19,669 bases of DNA from Lindgomyces ingoldianus (GCF_010093535.1 NW_022985207.1:57426-77094); one strand, 5' to 3'. Positions 1-8,600 are shown, numbered from the stretch's first letter. Made by a program: numbers and translations. Notes: a model not told the origin generated them from the sequence alone.

Positions 1-276
1 CGGTGGAAGGAGGCCGAAGAGCTGGAGGTGCAAGTGATGGAGACGAGAAAGAGGGTGCTTGGGGAGGAGCATCCAGACACGCTGATCAGCATGAACAATC
101 TCGCATTTACGTTAAAGGGTCAGGGGCTCACAAGTAACGCAATCTCACTGATGGAGGACTGCTGCAGGCTGCAGGCAGTAGTCTTGGGTTCTCGACATCC
201 CTTTACTATATCATCTCACGAAGCTCTTGCAACATGGCAGTTAGAGGCCATGGAAACTAGTAAGCAGAATGTCTAG
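1..276 (+). CDS. C-terminal fragment of a TPR protein, fungal NLR/kinesin-light-chain type
   Basis: The frame is open from base 1 to a TAG at 274-276 and enters from outside the window, so only the last 91 residues are visible. The segment RVLGEEHPDTLISMNNLA is the hallmark of the ~42-residue TPR_10/TPR_12 repeats found at the C-terminus of fungal NB-ARC/NACHT STAND proteins and in kinesin light chains. A second, more divergent unit (VLGSRHPFTISSHEAL) follows, then a short tail. Such repeats act as cytoplasmic protein-binding scaffolds; in fungal STAND proteins they are thought to sense ligands for self/non-self recognition. The N-terminal effector and nucleotide-binding domains are not in view, so NLR identity is inferred from the repeat type. 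Codon use is ordinary and there is no sign of RIP. It is the only apparently functional gene here, ending about 400 bp before the AT-rich block. Confidence 0.85.
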   Translation, partial: RWKEAEELEVQVMETRKRVLGEEHPDTLISMNNLAFTLKGQGLTSNAISLMEDCCRLQAVVLGSRHPFTISSHEALATWQLEAMETSKQNV

Positions 277-668
277 CAAGAGATAGGTGTGGTAAGCAGA
301 TGGTCTCTAAACCAGCAGGCCAAACGTAGCACAAAAGTAGCATAGCTAAAGTACCGCAGTTCGCTTAGAAATCATTGTGAGTTGCAGCGTATGTGAGATG
401 GTACTTCGAGTTGCCACCGCTAGTAGGGAGGATGGCCGAACCGCACCGGCCATAGGGTTGTCTGGGGGGCGCTGAATTTGTGTTGGTGTGGAGGAGGAAG
501 AGGTTGAGATAGACCTCAGATATTGCCACTTCTATTGTAGACTAGGGTTCGCTTAGCAAGTCTAATCATGTGATCAACTACCAGGTCTCTAAGCGCGAGA
601 CTATAGAGTTCATGCACTAATAAGTCAAATCGGCTGCTCCTCGGCCTCGCTTAGCTGCGCACGGGCCC
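277..668. other. Intergenic DNA of normal composition
   Basis: This is the 3' flank of the TPR gene. It has mixed GC content, no convincing ORF, no RNA gene and no terminal-repeat structure that I can see. It ends in a GC-rich patch around 640-668, directly followed by AT-rich sequence. It probably contains the 3' UTR of the TPR gene, but no specific polyadenylation signal can be assigned. Confidence 0.6.
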
Positions 669-1456
669 AATTAAAATTTCTTGTACTAAACCTCTCTTAC
701 TTTTACTCTAACCCTCTCTATATACTAAACCTGTTTTAGCAGGGTTAACACTTTTTTAGCCTAAGGCACTTGCTAACTACATCTAAGCTCTTCTTTTAAC
801 TTACTGCTAAATTGTTCTTACTTACAGCAACTACTATGTTGTTAGGGCAGCACTAAGAACTAATGTTCCTAAATTAGGCAATTAGATGTGTAAGAATTAT
901 ATTCTAATCCTAATTACATATTGTTTCTAACGTGTTTAGTAGATTAAAATAAAGCGCTACATGCTAATGTGCTGCTAACAAATTTAAATTCCTTATAATA
1001 AATTTAACCTTAAATTTAAGATTAAACAGATAGAGAAAGTAGGCTAAATATTACTTATTTTATAAAAGTTCTAATTATGTTTTTAACAAGTTTATAAAGT
1101 AAATAGATATACTATAAAGTTTGTCTATATTAAAGTTTATAAAAAAGTGTGTTACATTAAATACACTTCTTATAACACTTTAAAATAAATTTATAAAGTA
1201 AGTATTAATTAAAATCTAAATGCGTTTAGATTATATTTTTATAAGCTATAGTAAGTATATTTTAACTATAATTAGTTTATTAATTACATTAAGATAGCTT
1301 ACTTTAATTACTAATATGTCTTCTGCTAGCATAAAGATAGCAAAGGTAAAAAGACAGCTAAAGAAGATTAACTATTAATCTAAGGTTAGTATTGCATATA
1401 GCCTAGATTCTGTTTAGATCGCGTTTAGATCACATCCTAATATATATTAGAATACT
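669..1456. other. AT-rich DNA, no gene recognised
   Basis: Heavily decayed sequence flanking the first LTR element, with many short AT palindromes (for example around 990-1015). Near 1317 a short open stretch rich in Lys and Ser codons ends after about 18 codons. It could be the degraded start of some older element, but nothing identifies a family. Confidence 0.5.
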
Positions 1457-1461
1457 ACAAA

Positions 1462-1666
1462 TGTCGGTTGACCTAGGTTCGATCGAACGAACGTACGCCC
1501 AAGGGGCGTACCAAGAGGTGAGTAGGCAAAGATCTTCTTGTTATTAACTACTGCCCTCTCTCTTTGTACAAAGAAAGAGGGCTTTTAAGTACACATAGCC
1601 CCTAACACACAGGCTAGATAGCTAATGTTTTAGGCAACCTAATTTAGCTGTACTTACGTACAGACA
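1462..1666. repeat. Left LTR of the small LTR element (205 bp)
   Basis: Runs from TGTCGGTTGACC to the end ACGTACAGACA. It matches 2950-3159 along its whole length. By my alignment its first ~70 bp is free of mutation relative to the other copy, while its last ~75 bp carries about nine C-to-T or G-to-A changes. It contains a near-perfect palindrome at 1553-1582 centred on TGTACA. Confidence 0.9.
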
Positions 1667-1699
1667 CTAGTAACTTTTTATTTTTATAAATTAAGTTGC
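1667..1699. other. Hairpin at the internal start, shared with the second LTR element
   Basis: Directly inside the left LTR, CTAGTAACTT is followed ~20 bases later by AAGTTGC, forming a stem GTAACTT/AAGTTGC (one G-T pair, probably a mutated C). The 4.66 kb LTR element has CTAGCAACTTTT and AAAAAGTTGC at the same place (7341-7372). A tRNA primer site would normally be here. The shared hairpin may be the priming or packaging signal; this is inference. Confidence 0.55.
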
Positions 1700-2047
1700 T
1701 TGCCTGCCTTGCCTTGTTTTTTATCCCCCTTTATACTATCCCCTGCATCCTTTCCTCTTCTTCTTTGTACAGGGCCTATAGTGTACTGCTAGTTTGCAAC
1801 ACCTGCTAGCTTTTTAGCCTGCGTACAGCATCTCTTTTCTACAGGATAGATCCTGTGCTTAGCTAGAGCATAGAGGAGCTTTTGCCTAAACGCACAAAAT
1901 AGGTTGTTAAAATCCTGTTATGTCTAGCCTTTAAAGTCTTCTATAAAGTTAGACAGACTGTACCCTCCTGTACACATAAAGACAAGGGTATCTGCTACGT
2001 ATAAGGTTTGTTGTACTTAGGAGGGATTTGTTAACATGTCAAGGCAG

Positions 2048-2167
2048 TCTACTAGGAGGGTAAAGTTGACCTCTTTTTGTAGTATTGTCCTAGACACGTG
2101 GGTCATCTCTACTAGGAGGGTAAGGTTGACCTCCTTTTGTAGTATTGTCCTAGACACGTGGGTCATC
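2048..2167. repeat. 60-bp tandem duplication
   Basis: Two adjacent copies (2048-2107 and 2108-2167) with a period of exactly 60, differing at about three positions, followed by a few bases of a third copy. It lies in the interior of the small LTR element and contains ACACGTGG. No coding potential. Confidence 0.9.
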
Positions 2168-2244
2168 TCCACTAGTTCATTGTACAAGTATCCCATGACA
2201 AGGTAAAGGTTTGCCAGTTGCTTTGTTTGTATGGCTGTTGTCTA

Positions 2245-2450
2245 GGGGGGGGTAGGTGGTGCTGGTCGTGTGTTTGTACGGCTGTTCTTAGGGGGGGGTG
2301 TTAGTTAATTGCCTTTTGTGCGGGCAATAGATGTCAGGTCGCAGCGTGTTTAGGCGACGTAGGGGGGGGGGAGGTATATTGTAGGCTTTTGTACGTGCGA
2401 TAGATGTTAACTAATTAATTACCTCTTATGCAGGTAATTAATTAAGGGGG
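2245..2450. repeat. Four poly-G runs in the LTR-element interior
   Basis: G-runs occur at 2245-2252 (8), 2291-2298 (8), 2362-2371 (10) and 2446-2450 (5). Spacing of ~40-75 bases is too wide for a simple quadruplex. They probably stand out because a homopolymer G-run has no CpA or TpG target for RIP and so escapes decay. AATTACC and GGTAATT around 2415-2440 form a small inverted repeat next to the last run. Confidence 0.6.
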
Positions 2451-2485
2451 TGTTAATAAGGTAGGCTGCTAATAAGGAGCCTCCT

Positions 2486-2902
2486 CTGCGTAGCTACGCA
2501 CGCGGTAGGTTTCTAATTGTGCGGCCTGTATTGTCTCCTCTGCGTGGCTACGCACGCGGTAGGCGAGTAGTTGCACAGCCTGTGTCAACAGGAGGCTCTA
2601 GGGCGCACAAAGGCTTAGCAGTGAGCCCTCTCTGCGTGGCTACGCACGCGGCGGGTTGCTAATCTTGTCTTTGTGCAATTAGTTAATCTAGGGGCGCGCA
2701 TAAGGCTTACTTACCCCTCTCTGTGTGGCTACGCACACAGTAGATGTAAGCTTCTTTATACCTTCTCTGCGTAGCTACGCACGCGGTAGGTGTAAGCTTC
2801 TTGTACAGTAGCAGTTTTGTTAATCCTTGCAAATCTGCCTGTTAAAAAGACAGGTTTTTTGTAAAGGCTTAGAGAGCCCTCTTTGTGTGGCTACGCACAC
2901 AG
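2486..2902. repeat. Six dispersed copies of a 20-nt hairpin repeat
   Basis: Copies lie at 2486-2505, 2540-2559, 2632-2651, 2721-2740, 2767-2786 and 2883-2902, all in the same orientation. The consensus is CTGCGTGGCTACGCACGCGG: a 7-bp stem (CTGCGTG with CACGCGG) around the loop GCTACG. Copies 4 and 6 have (C/T)TGTGTG with CACACAG, so both strands of the stem changed together and pairing is kept. Most copies are preceded by CTCT and followed by TAGG or a close variant. Intervals are irregular and intervening DNA is unrelated, so this is not a simple tandem array or a CRISPR. Function is unknown. Confidence 0.85.
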
Positions 2903-2949
2903 TGGGTTTAAGCTTTTGCAGCAAAACAGTCTATTAATAGACTAATTAG

Positions 2950-3159
2950 TGTTAGTTAACCTAGGTTTAATTAAACAAACGTACACCTAAGGGGCGTACT
3001 AAGAGGTGAGTAGGTAAAGATCTTCTTGTTATTAACTACTGCCCTCTCTCTTTGTACTGTACAAAGAAAGAGAGCTCTTAAGTACACATAGCCCCTAACG
3101 CACAGGCCAGATAGCCAACGTTTCAGGCAACCTAATTCAGCCGTACTTACGTACGGACA
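2950..3159. repeat. Right LTR of the small LTR element (210 bp)
   Basis: Runs from TGTTAGTTAACC to ACGTACGGACA. It differs from the left LTR by transitions plus a 5-bp TGTAC duplication in the centre of the palindrome (3041-3075). Here the first ~70 bp is mutated (about 12 transitions) and the last part is nearly clean, the reverse of the left LTR. Confidence 0.9.
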
Positions 3160-3268
3160 ACAAAAGTCTAATAAAGAAGCTCTACGCTACTATGCCTAGT
3201 TTAGATAATAAACTTAAAAAGTATTATAACACTATGCATAGAAACTATTTTAGCACTTTTATAATATA

Positions 3269-4598
3269 CAGTCGCCTACCAAAAGTGATTGGCCACTTTA
3301 GCGAGAGGCCTAGGCCACCCCACAATGCTTTGATTTTAATTAATTATAACTTAATTAAATTACCACCTTTTTTAATAGTTACAAAAGCAAATAAAACCTT
3401 GTGCAAAGAGCTATCTAAGTCTACTGTTAATACAATATGGCAATTCCACCTCTACGGCGTGAGCGCTGGCAAAATTTTAAGTCATCTTAGCATTCCTAAG
3501 TCGACAGTTACATATAACATCCGCCAGCTGCGCAAGCAGCCCCAGCCTATCTATACAAAAGCCCTGCGTACAGGCTAGCCTCTAAAGCTTAACAAACACG
3601 CTAAGAGGCATTTAATTTGCTAGGCAGCAAATAATCCCTTTGCTACGCTCTAGACTATTGCAACACTGTCTAAGACCTACTGCTACATCTATGCTAGTAC
3701 TGTAAGGAGATACCTTGCAAAACATAAGTACAACGCCTTCTATCCGCGTTACAAGCCTTAGCTCTTAGCTGTACATAAAGAAAAACAACTCTGCTTTGCT
3801 TAAATCTATTAATATAACAAGAGTAGTAATGTGGCTTGCGTAGCCTATTATAATAAAGCAACATTTAAAGTTAGCTTAGACACTAGACCTCTATATGTAC
3901 GTTGGCAGCATAGAAAAGCATACAAGAGTTAGTACCTAAAGCCTACATTTAAGTCTAGAAGGACTACAGTCTCTGTATTTAGTGTAATCTCTCTTAATTT
4001 TAAATTAGAGCTGTTTATTAACTAGAAAGGCAAGCAGAACAATGCTAGCAAATACTGCTAGATTCTGCACAACGTTAGCATCCTATTCTATAAGCAGCTT
4101 ACAGAGAAACGCGGTATTGGCATATAGATGCAGGATGGAGCCCCTATTCATACTGCAAAGGCTACCTAAAAGTATATAGACAACTATAGCATGATACAGA
4201 TAGATTAGCCTCTATAAAGTCCTAATTTAAACCTAATTAAGAACCTCTAGCAGATTATAAAGCTCTGCATCTTAAAGTAATAAGAATATATTACCACTTG
4301 CAAGCAGATAGTAGATATCCTTAAAAAGGAATAGGCAAAGATTACACTAGCTAATTATAGAAAGAGTATCCTAAGCTAGTTAAAGCGCATAAAGGAAGTT
4401 ATCTAAAACAAAGGCAGGTTAACTTACTATTAATTAACTATAACGCTAGAAGATAGGCCTTAACACAGGCTTCTTATAGAACTAAAAATCTTTTAATTTA
4501 GGTAGCAATTGGTCGAGTAACCTCTTTCCTAAATGGGCTGACTATACCCCTGCAGAGCTCGGATCGTTGAGTGGCTAATGACTTTTGGTAGGCGACTG
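3269..4598 (+). mobile_element. Tc1/mariner DNA transposon, 1330 bp, RIP-inactivated
   Basis: The 29-bp terminal inverted repeats begin CAGTCGCCTACCAAAAGT (3269-3297 and 4570-4598, two mismatches) and are flanked by TA on both sides (3267-3268, 4599-4600), the Tc1/mariner target duplication. A plus-strand transposase fills the interior. Length, TA target and terminal CAGT agree with fungal Tc1-like (impala-related) elements. The outer ~60 bp at each end is clearly less mutated than the interior. The small LTR element upstream ends 105 bp before it and is a separate insertion. Confidence 0.93.
3375..4433 (+). pseudogene. Tc1-family DD34E transposase, inactivated by in-frame stops
   Basis: One frame can be followed from about 3375 to TAA at 4431-4433, ~352 codons, the normal length for this family, with no frameshift but about 19 internal stops, roughly two thirds TAG. 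The N-terminal part has a helix-turn-helix (GVSAGKILSHLSIPKSTVTYNI, around 3468-3530). The catalytic core is recognisable: a first motif YYNKATF at ~3846-3866 where the family has a D-E pair, MQDGAPIHTA with the second Asp at 4134-4136, and PxxSPNLNLIKNL with the third position at 4239-4241. Second and third catalytic positions are separated by 34 residues. The first Asp is now Asn (3852-3854) and the final Glu is now Lys, both G-to-A changes. ATA at 3375 may be a mutated ATG. An ATG upstream at 3192 lies outside the transposon and is not its start. Confidence 0.9.
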
Positions 4599-4600
4599 TA

Positions 4601-5884
4601 CTTCTTTTCTACTTTAAATATAACTTTTTATAGCGTATATAACACTATTTAATTATGTTTTAGTAACAGTCTTTAACTTTATATAGCTTATTAGCTCTAG
4701 CAACTCTTTAAAGAAGGATAAAATAAACTTTTAAAACCTTATTAAAAGTGCTAAAGTATGTAATATATATTATTTTTATTATAAAAAGATTTAATCTTAT
4801 TAGCTAATACTTTAGTGTAAATTAAAAAGTAGTAAAGCTACCTAAAAGCAGGCTAATAAAAATAATTCTTATATTACTTATAACTATAAAATAGTAAAGT
4901 AGCACATCTATGTATTCTTTAAAGTTTAATACTTATTTTAATTATGTTTATAAGTTATCTCTAACTTAATGCAGTTACACACTAACTGCCTTATAACTTC
5001 TAACTATAATAGTAGTACACTAAGACTGCCTGTCTACACTATTAAAAAAGGTAAAAAGCTAGATAGCATTACAGCTATAAGTATTTTATATTTTATTATG
5101 TTTAGATAGCCTTTTAATAGCGTTTAAAAAGCATTTTATAGGTAATTAACTCTACTACTGTCCTTTGCATTACTTAATTTTAAGAATTTAATGTAGTTAA
5201 AAATGCTCTATATAAGCACTATAGTAAACAGCTAATTAGCAGTAATAGTGTTAATAAAAATAGTAAAAAGATTAAGCCTTAAAAGTGTAAGTATCTATAT
5301 TTAATTTTTTTTAAATAGTGTTTAATACTAATTTACTATAGCCTTTAAGTATGTTGCTTATAATTTAAGCTATAAACTTATTAATACTTTTAATAATATA
5401 AACTGTTTTTTTACTAAGTAGAAAGATTAACAGAAATTCCTTACTATATAAAAAAAAAGGAAAATAAGAAGCAGAATAATAATAAAGATAATAACAATAA
5501 TAATAATAATTTATATTAAGCAGATTACATTATTACTTAATAGTATTTTAAACCCTATTATAGCTGCATTATTATAATGCTAGGCTAGGCAAATACTCTT
5601 TTTTTTTGTGCATTTTATTATTAGGAGCACTTTAATTATTATAAAATAAGTTAAGAAAGTTGCTAGATCTGCATTCTATTAGGTTTATATAGCGTCTGTA
5701 GGGCATTAGTATAAGATTCCCCTTTTTAACATCTCTTTATAGGTAGGGTGGATAACCTTAGGACGTCACTGCAAACAGGCTTTAGTAGGGAATGAGTCTG
5801 GCCTAGCTCTAACTATTAAATATACAGAATTTGATATAATAATCTCTTCTTTAATTAAATGTGTTTAAAACTGCTTTATAACTA
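4601..5884. other. AT-rich decayed DNA with an (AAT) microsatellite
   Basis: No ORF, terminal repeat or recognisable protein motif. An A-rich stretch with an irregular (AAT/ATA)n microsatellite lies at about 5474-5512. A less decayed patch at about 5740-5815 (mixed GC, GGACGTCACTGCAAACAGGC) may be a fragment of an LTR or other element, but no boundaries could be set. Confidence 0.5.
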
Positions 5885-6103
5885 GTGTAGGACTGATTTA
5901 CAGTTAGTCTAGAACTGGTTTACAGCTAGTCTAGGACTGGTTCACAGTTAGTCTAGAACTAGTTTATAGCTAGTCTAGGACTGGTTTACAGCTAGTGTAG
6001 GATTAGTTTAAAACTAGTTTATAACTAGTCTAGGACTAGTTCACAGCTAGTTTAGGACTAGTTTAAAGCTAGTTTAGGACTAGTTAAGGACTAGTCTAAA
6101 CTA
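5885..6103. repeat. 22-bp minisatellite, about nine copies
   Basis: Tandem units with a 22-bp period, consensus GTCTAGGACTGGTTTACAGC plus TA, run from 5885 to about 6093, with a half unit (11 bp) at 6017-6027 and a partial unit at the end. Copies differ mainly by C/T and G/A transitions, as expected if RIP acted on them. Units are rich in CTAG and ACTAGT. No coding capacity. Confidence 0.92.
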
Positions 6104-6714
6104 AAACTAATGTTAAGGAAATTAATCTTAGCCCTAATATAGACTAAAACTTAAACAAAAGCTATAAATATTCTACATAGACAAAAATGTAGAAGTAACT
6201 AAAATTATATTTAAAACATGTTTAGATGTACTATATAGATTATTTACTATCTAAATTTTTAAGTAAATAAGTAAAAGAAGTAGTTACTTATAAAGTAAAG
6301 AAAAAGCTTATAGCTTAGATTTACTATTATATAGCTCTTTCTTATAAGGTTATTAGCACTCTATATTTATGTTTTATACCTTATAGTTACACTTACTTAC
6401 TCTTTTATTTCCTGCCTTTCATGTATTATAAGGCTTCTTATGCTATAGCTATCTCTACACCTTTATAATTTAAAGACATAACTTTAAGTTTAGCAGTTTT
6501 TTTAAAAAAGATTAGTAACTAAAGAGCATATAAATATAATAAAGACTTACTTTTTTTTATTTTTTTATTTTTCTAGTATTTCTTACTCTTTATACTAGCA
6601 TTTTTAAGGCCCTTTTTTATTAATGTAGTAGTTGTCTTTTGTTTAGTTGCTAATTAAATAAAAATATAAATACTCTTAGGTAGTGTTTATTACTTTTAGA
6701 AATGTTTAGCACTA
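6104..6714. other. AT-rich DNA, no gene recognised
   Basis: Strongly AT-rich sequence between the minisatellite and the left end of the pogo element. Only homopolymer tracts and short palindromes are visible. Confidence 0.5.
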
Positions 6715-6716
6715 TA

Positions 6717-6774
6717 ACGTACTTTATAGGCGAGTTGCTTACACACCTGAGTCGCTTACTTTTGCTAAGACCCT
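6717..6774 (+). repeat. Left terminal inverted repeat of the full-length pogo-type element
   Basis: About 58 bp: outer ACGTAC, two copies of a GAGTYGCTYAC-type motif 17 bp apart, and inner ACTTTTGCTAAGACCC. Inverted partner at 13190-13247; flanked by TA. It is a C-to-T-mutated version of the terminus at 7987-8044. Confidence 0.9.
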
Positions 6775-6845
6775 ACTCTAACAAACTCTATTATAGCCTT
6801 TAAAAACCTGCTCTAGCACTATATAGTACAGTATAGCCTAGAATA

Positions 6846-7055
6846 TTATTTAGATACTACTTCTGCTTCTTACTTACATGTTTGCGTGTTATGCCTAGTC
6901 TAATTACACTATTTACAGCGCCTTTAGAATAGCTTACCTACTTTAGCTTACACTTACTTCTTTGCTTTCTTTTTATTACTATGCACTTTAAACTTTTTTA
7001 AAGCTGTTAAGCGTAGGCTTTTTTAAATTATTAAGGTTTTTTCTGCTTTAATTTA
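6846..7055 (-). pseudogene. pogo/Fot1-type transposase, C-terminal exon-like remnant
   Basis: This is the last 70 codons of the transposase separated from 11721-13166 by the nested LTR element. Its end aligns with the C-terminus of the relative at 14407, including the stop (TAA at 6846-6848). That relative keeps a CX2CX4HX4C zinc-knuckle-like motif; here it is eroded. This is a split pseudogene, not an intron-containing gene. Confidence 0.78.
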
Positions 7056-7060
7056 CTTTC

Positions 7061-7340
7061 TGTTAAATGGGCTCTAACAGCTAGCTGCTTGTGGTATAAG
7101 CACTTAAGTAGTAAGAGTAAGAGTAGTGTACAGTGTGCACAGCGTATAAGGTAGGTAAGGTAAGGGCAACATGTTTCTAGTTCTATTACTCTTATTTTTC
7201 CTCTGTATAGAGGAAAAGGGGGATATCTAGATGTTTGCGCACAGAGGTTTACGCATAAGCATTATGTAACATAGATATGTAATCCTACTTGTGCGCAATT
7301 ACTTATATCTAGGCTATAACACTGCTGCTGTGTATAGACA
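7061..7340. repeat. Left LTR (280 bp)
   Basis: Matches 11441-11720 without length change. Its outer half (7061 to about 7190) is nearly unmutated (about one transition relative to the partner), whereas its inner half carries about 24. A possible TATA box (GTATAAGG) lies near 7144-7151, which weakly suggests plus orientation. The 20-bp palindrome at 7197-7216 is broken here by one transition. Confidence 0.92.
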
Positions 7341-7372
7341 CTAGCAACTTTTCTTTTTATCTAAAAAGTTGC

Positions 7373-7984
7373 CTTCTGTACGCGTTACCTCCCTTCTGTC
7401 TATGTAGGTCTATCTAATTACATTCTGCCTTTACTCTACCCCTATTTGTTAGGACTTGCCTTAGTAATGCTGTGCGTTAGGATAGGCTAGTTGCGCTATA
7501 TAAATAGCTTTTTTTTTCTTTATCCTTTGCTTTCTAAGCCCTACTGTACAATCCCCTAGCTCTTTTCTTTTTTTATATAGTGCTAGCAGTAACAGATCCT
7601 TATAATAAAAAAAATAAGTGTGTATAATATAAAAAAAACAAAATAAAAAGAAATAAGCCTTATATAAAGGCGTTATTAGTCTAGTTAGTTTAAAGCATCT
7701 TTACGCACAAGATCTAGCTAGTCCACAGATGCTTCTATCTAGACAAAGAGGCAGTTAGTTAAGACTAATAATTAAAAAGCCTAGTTTAGTGTTTTTTTTA
7801 TATATATATCTACTAAGTTATTTTTACTATTAATTTACTTAATTTTAGTAAATTTTTTTTTCTTATATAATTTACAGAGTAATATAATGTTAATTATAAG
7901 TTACTTTTTACTAGTAGTGCCTAGCTTAATAAGGTAATTATATAAAGACTTTAAATCTATATAGATTACTACTAGAATTAGTAG
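7373..7984. other. Interior of the LTR element, left part
   Basis: AT-rich sequence between the left LTR hairpin and the nested palindromic transposon. It is pyrimidine-rich at first, then a block of A- and T-runs around 7590-7660. No protein motif or ORF recognised. Confidence 0.5.
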
Positions 7985-7986
7985 TA

Positions 7987-8473
7987 ACGTACTTCATGGG
8001 CGAGTTGCTCACACACCTGAGTCGCTCACTTTTGCCAAGACCCCACTAAACTACCCTTCCTACACCAATGCATTCCCCACAACACTACTTAGACGCGCTA
8101 AAAGAATGTTAGATACAGCTTGCACTCTAAGCTTTTAAATAAGACATAAAACTCTTAAAAAAATGTGCTGTAGCTATGTGTAAGGTCCTATAAAAGACAA
8201 TAAATAACTATAGCGCTAGACAACCTTTACAAGCTAATTCTACAGCTAAATCATAGAAGCTAGGCAATAAAAAGGAGCAGGTAATTGTTAAGACTATACT
8301 TAAGCTATATGCGCAAGGAATTTCCCCTTAGATAGCATTTGTGGCTAATATAGCTAATTCTTTGCGCGCTAAGCGTAATCTAGGCCATGTTTGCATAAAC
8401 TGGCCTAGTACGTTTGTGAAGCGTTATTTAGAGCTTAAAGTAATGTTTAAGCGTAAGTACAACTATAAGAGAG
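7987..8473 (+). repeat. Left arm of the palindromic element
   Basis: Begins ACGTACTTCATGGGCGAGTT. Matches the reverse complement of 8602-9086, with mostly transition differences and a few short indels near the loop. It includes the 58-bp terminus with two GAGTYGCTCAC motifs 17 bp apart. It is the less mutated of the two arms. Confidence 0.9.
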
Positions 8474-8600
8474 CCCTCTGCAAAAGTCCTGGGGTAATTT
8501 AGGGCAGGTTTAGCCTTGTAGAGAATATTAAAGCTAAGTATAGCATCTAGGATAATAACACGTACAACTTTAGCAAGACAGGGTTTATAATTAGCTAGAT
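8068..8600 (+). pseudogene. N-terminal fragment of a pogo/Fot1-type transposase
   Basis: From ATG at 8068 the plus frame reads MHSPQHYLDALKEC, then a psq-like helix-turn-helix region and a CENP-B-type DNA-binding domain that includes NWPSTFVKRYLELKVMFKRK and KYNYKRAL. It then enters the start of the DDE region (ENIKAKYSI, YNFSKTGFI near the loop), where the family's Asp-Glu pair is lost. Several TAG codons stand where Trp or Gln is expected. The frame runs past the loop boundary into the reversed arm, so the catalytic core is absent by structure, not only by mutation. If read in an undamaged copy it would be a DNA-binding domain without nuclease. Confidence 0.8.

Larger units (their letters stand above)
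1462..3159. mobile_element. Small non-coding LTR retroelement (TRIM-like), 1698 bp
   Basis: Two LTRs (1462-1666 and 2950-3159) begin TGT and end ACA and enclose 1283 bp. The element is flanked by a perfect 5-bp target duplication, ACAAA (1457-1461 and 3160-3164), so it is a single insertion still in place. The interior holds a 60-bp tandem duplication, several poly-G runs and six dispersed 20-nt hairpin repeats. It has no ORF and nothing resembling gag, protease, reverse transcriptase or integrase, so it must have depended on another element. No canonical tRNA primer site (TGG) follows the left LTR and no polypurine tract precedes the right one. The size fits a terminal-repeat retrotransposon in miniature; orientation is uncertain. 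Long known fungal TRIMs are few, so the family may be undescribed, but I cannot check this. Confidence 0.85.

Noticed and set aside
2245..2450. G-quadruplex locus
   Set aside because: The G-runs are 40-75 bases apart, too far for a standard intramolecular quadruplex. Survival of G-runs under RIP explains them.
2486..2902. CRISPR array
   Set aside because: Spacing is irregular (46-116 bp), the units are short hairpins inside a eukaryotic retroelement, and no cas genes are present.
3192..3578. 128-codon ORF as a separate gene
   Set aside because: It starts outside the Tc1-type element and runs through its terminal repeat at 3269. Only its later part is real, as the N-terminus of the inactivated transposase.
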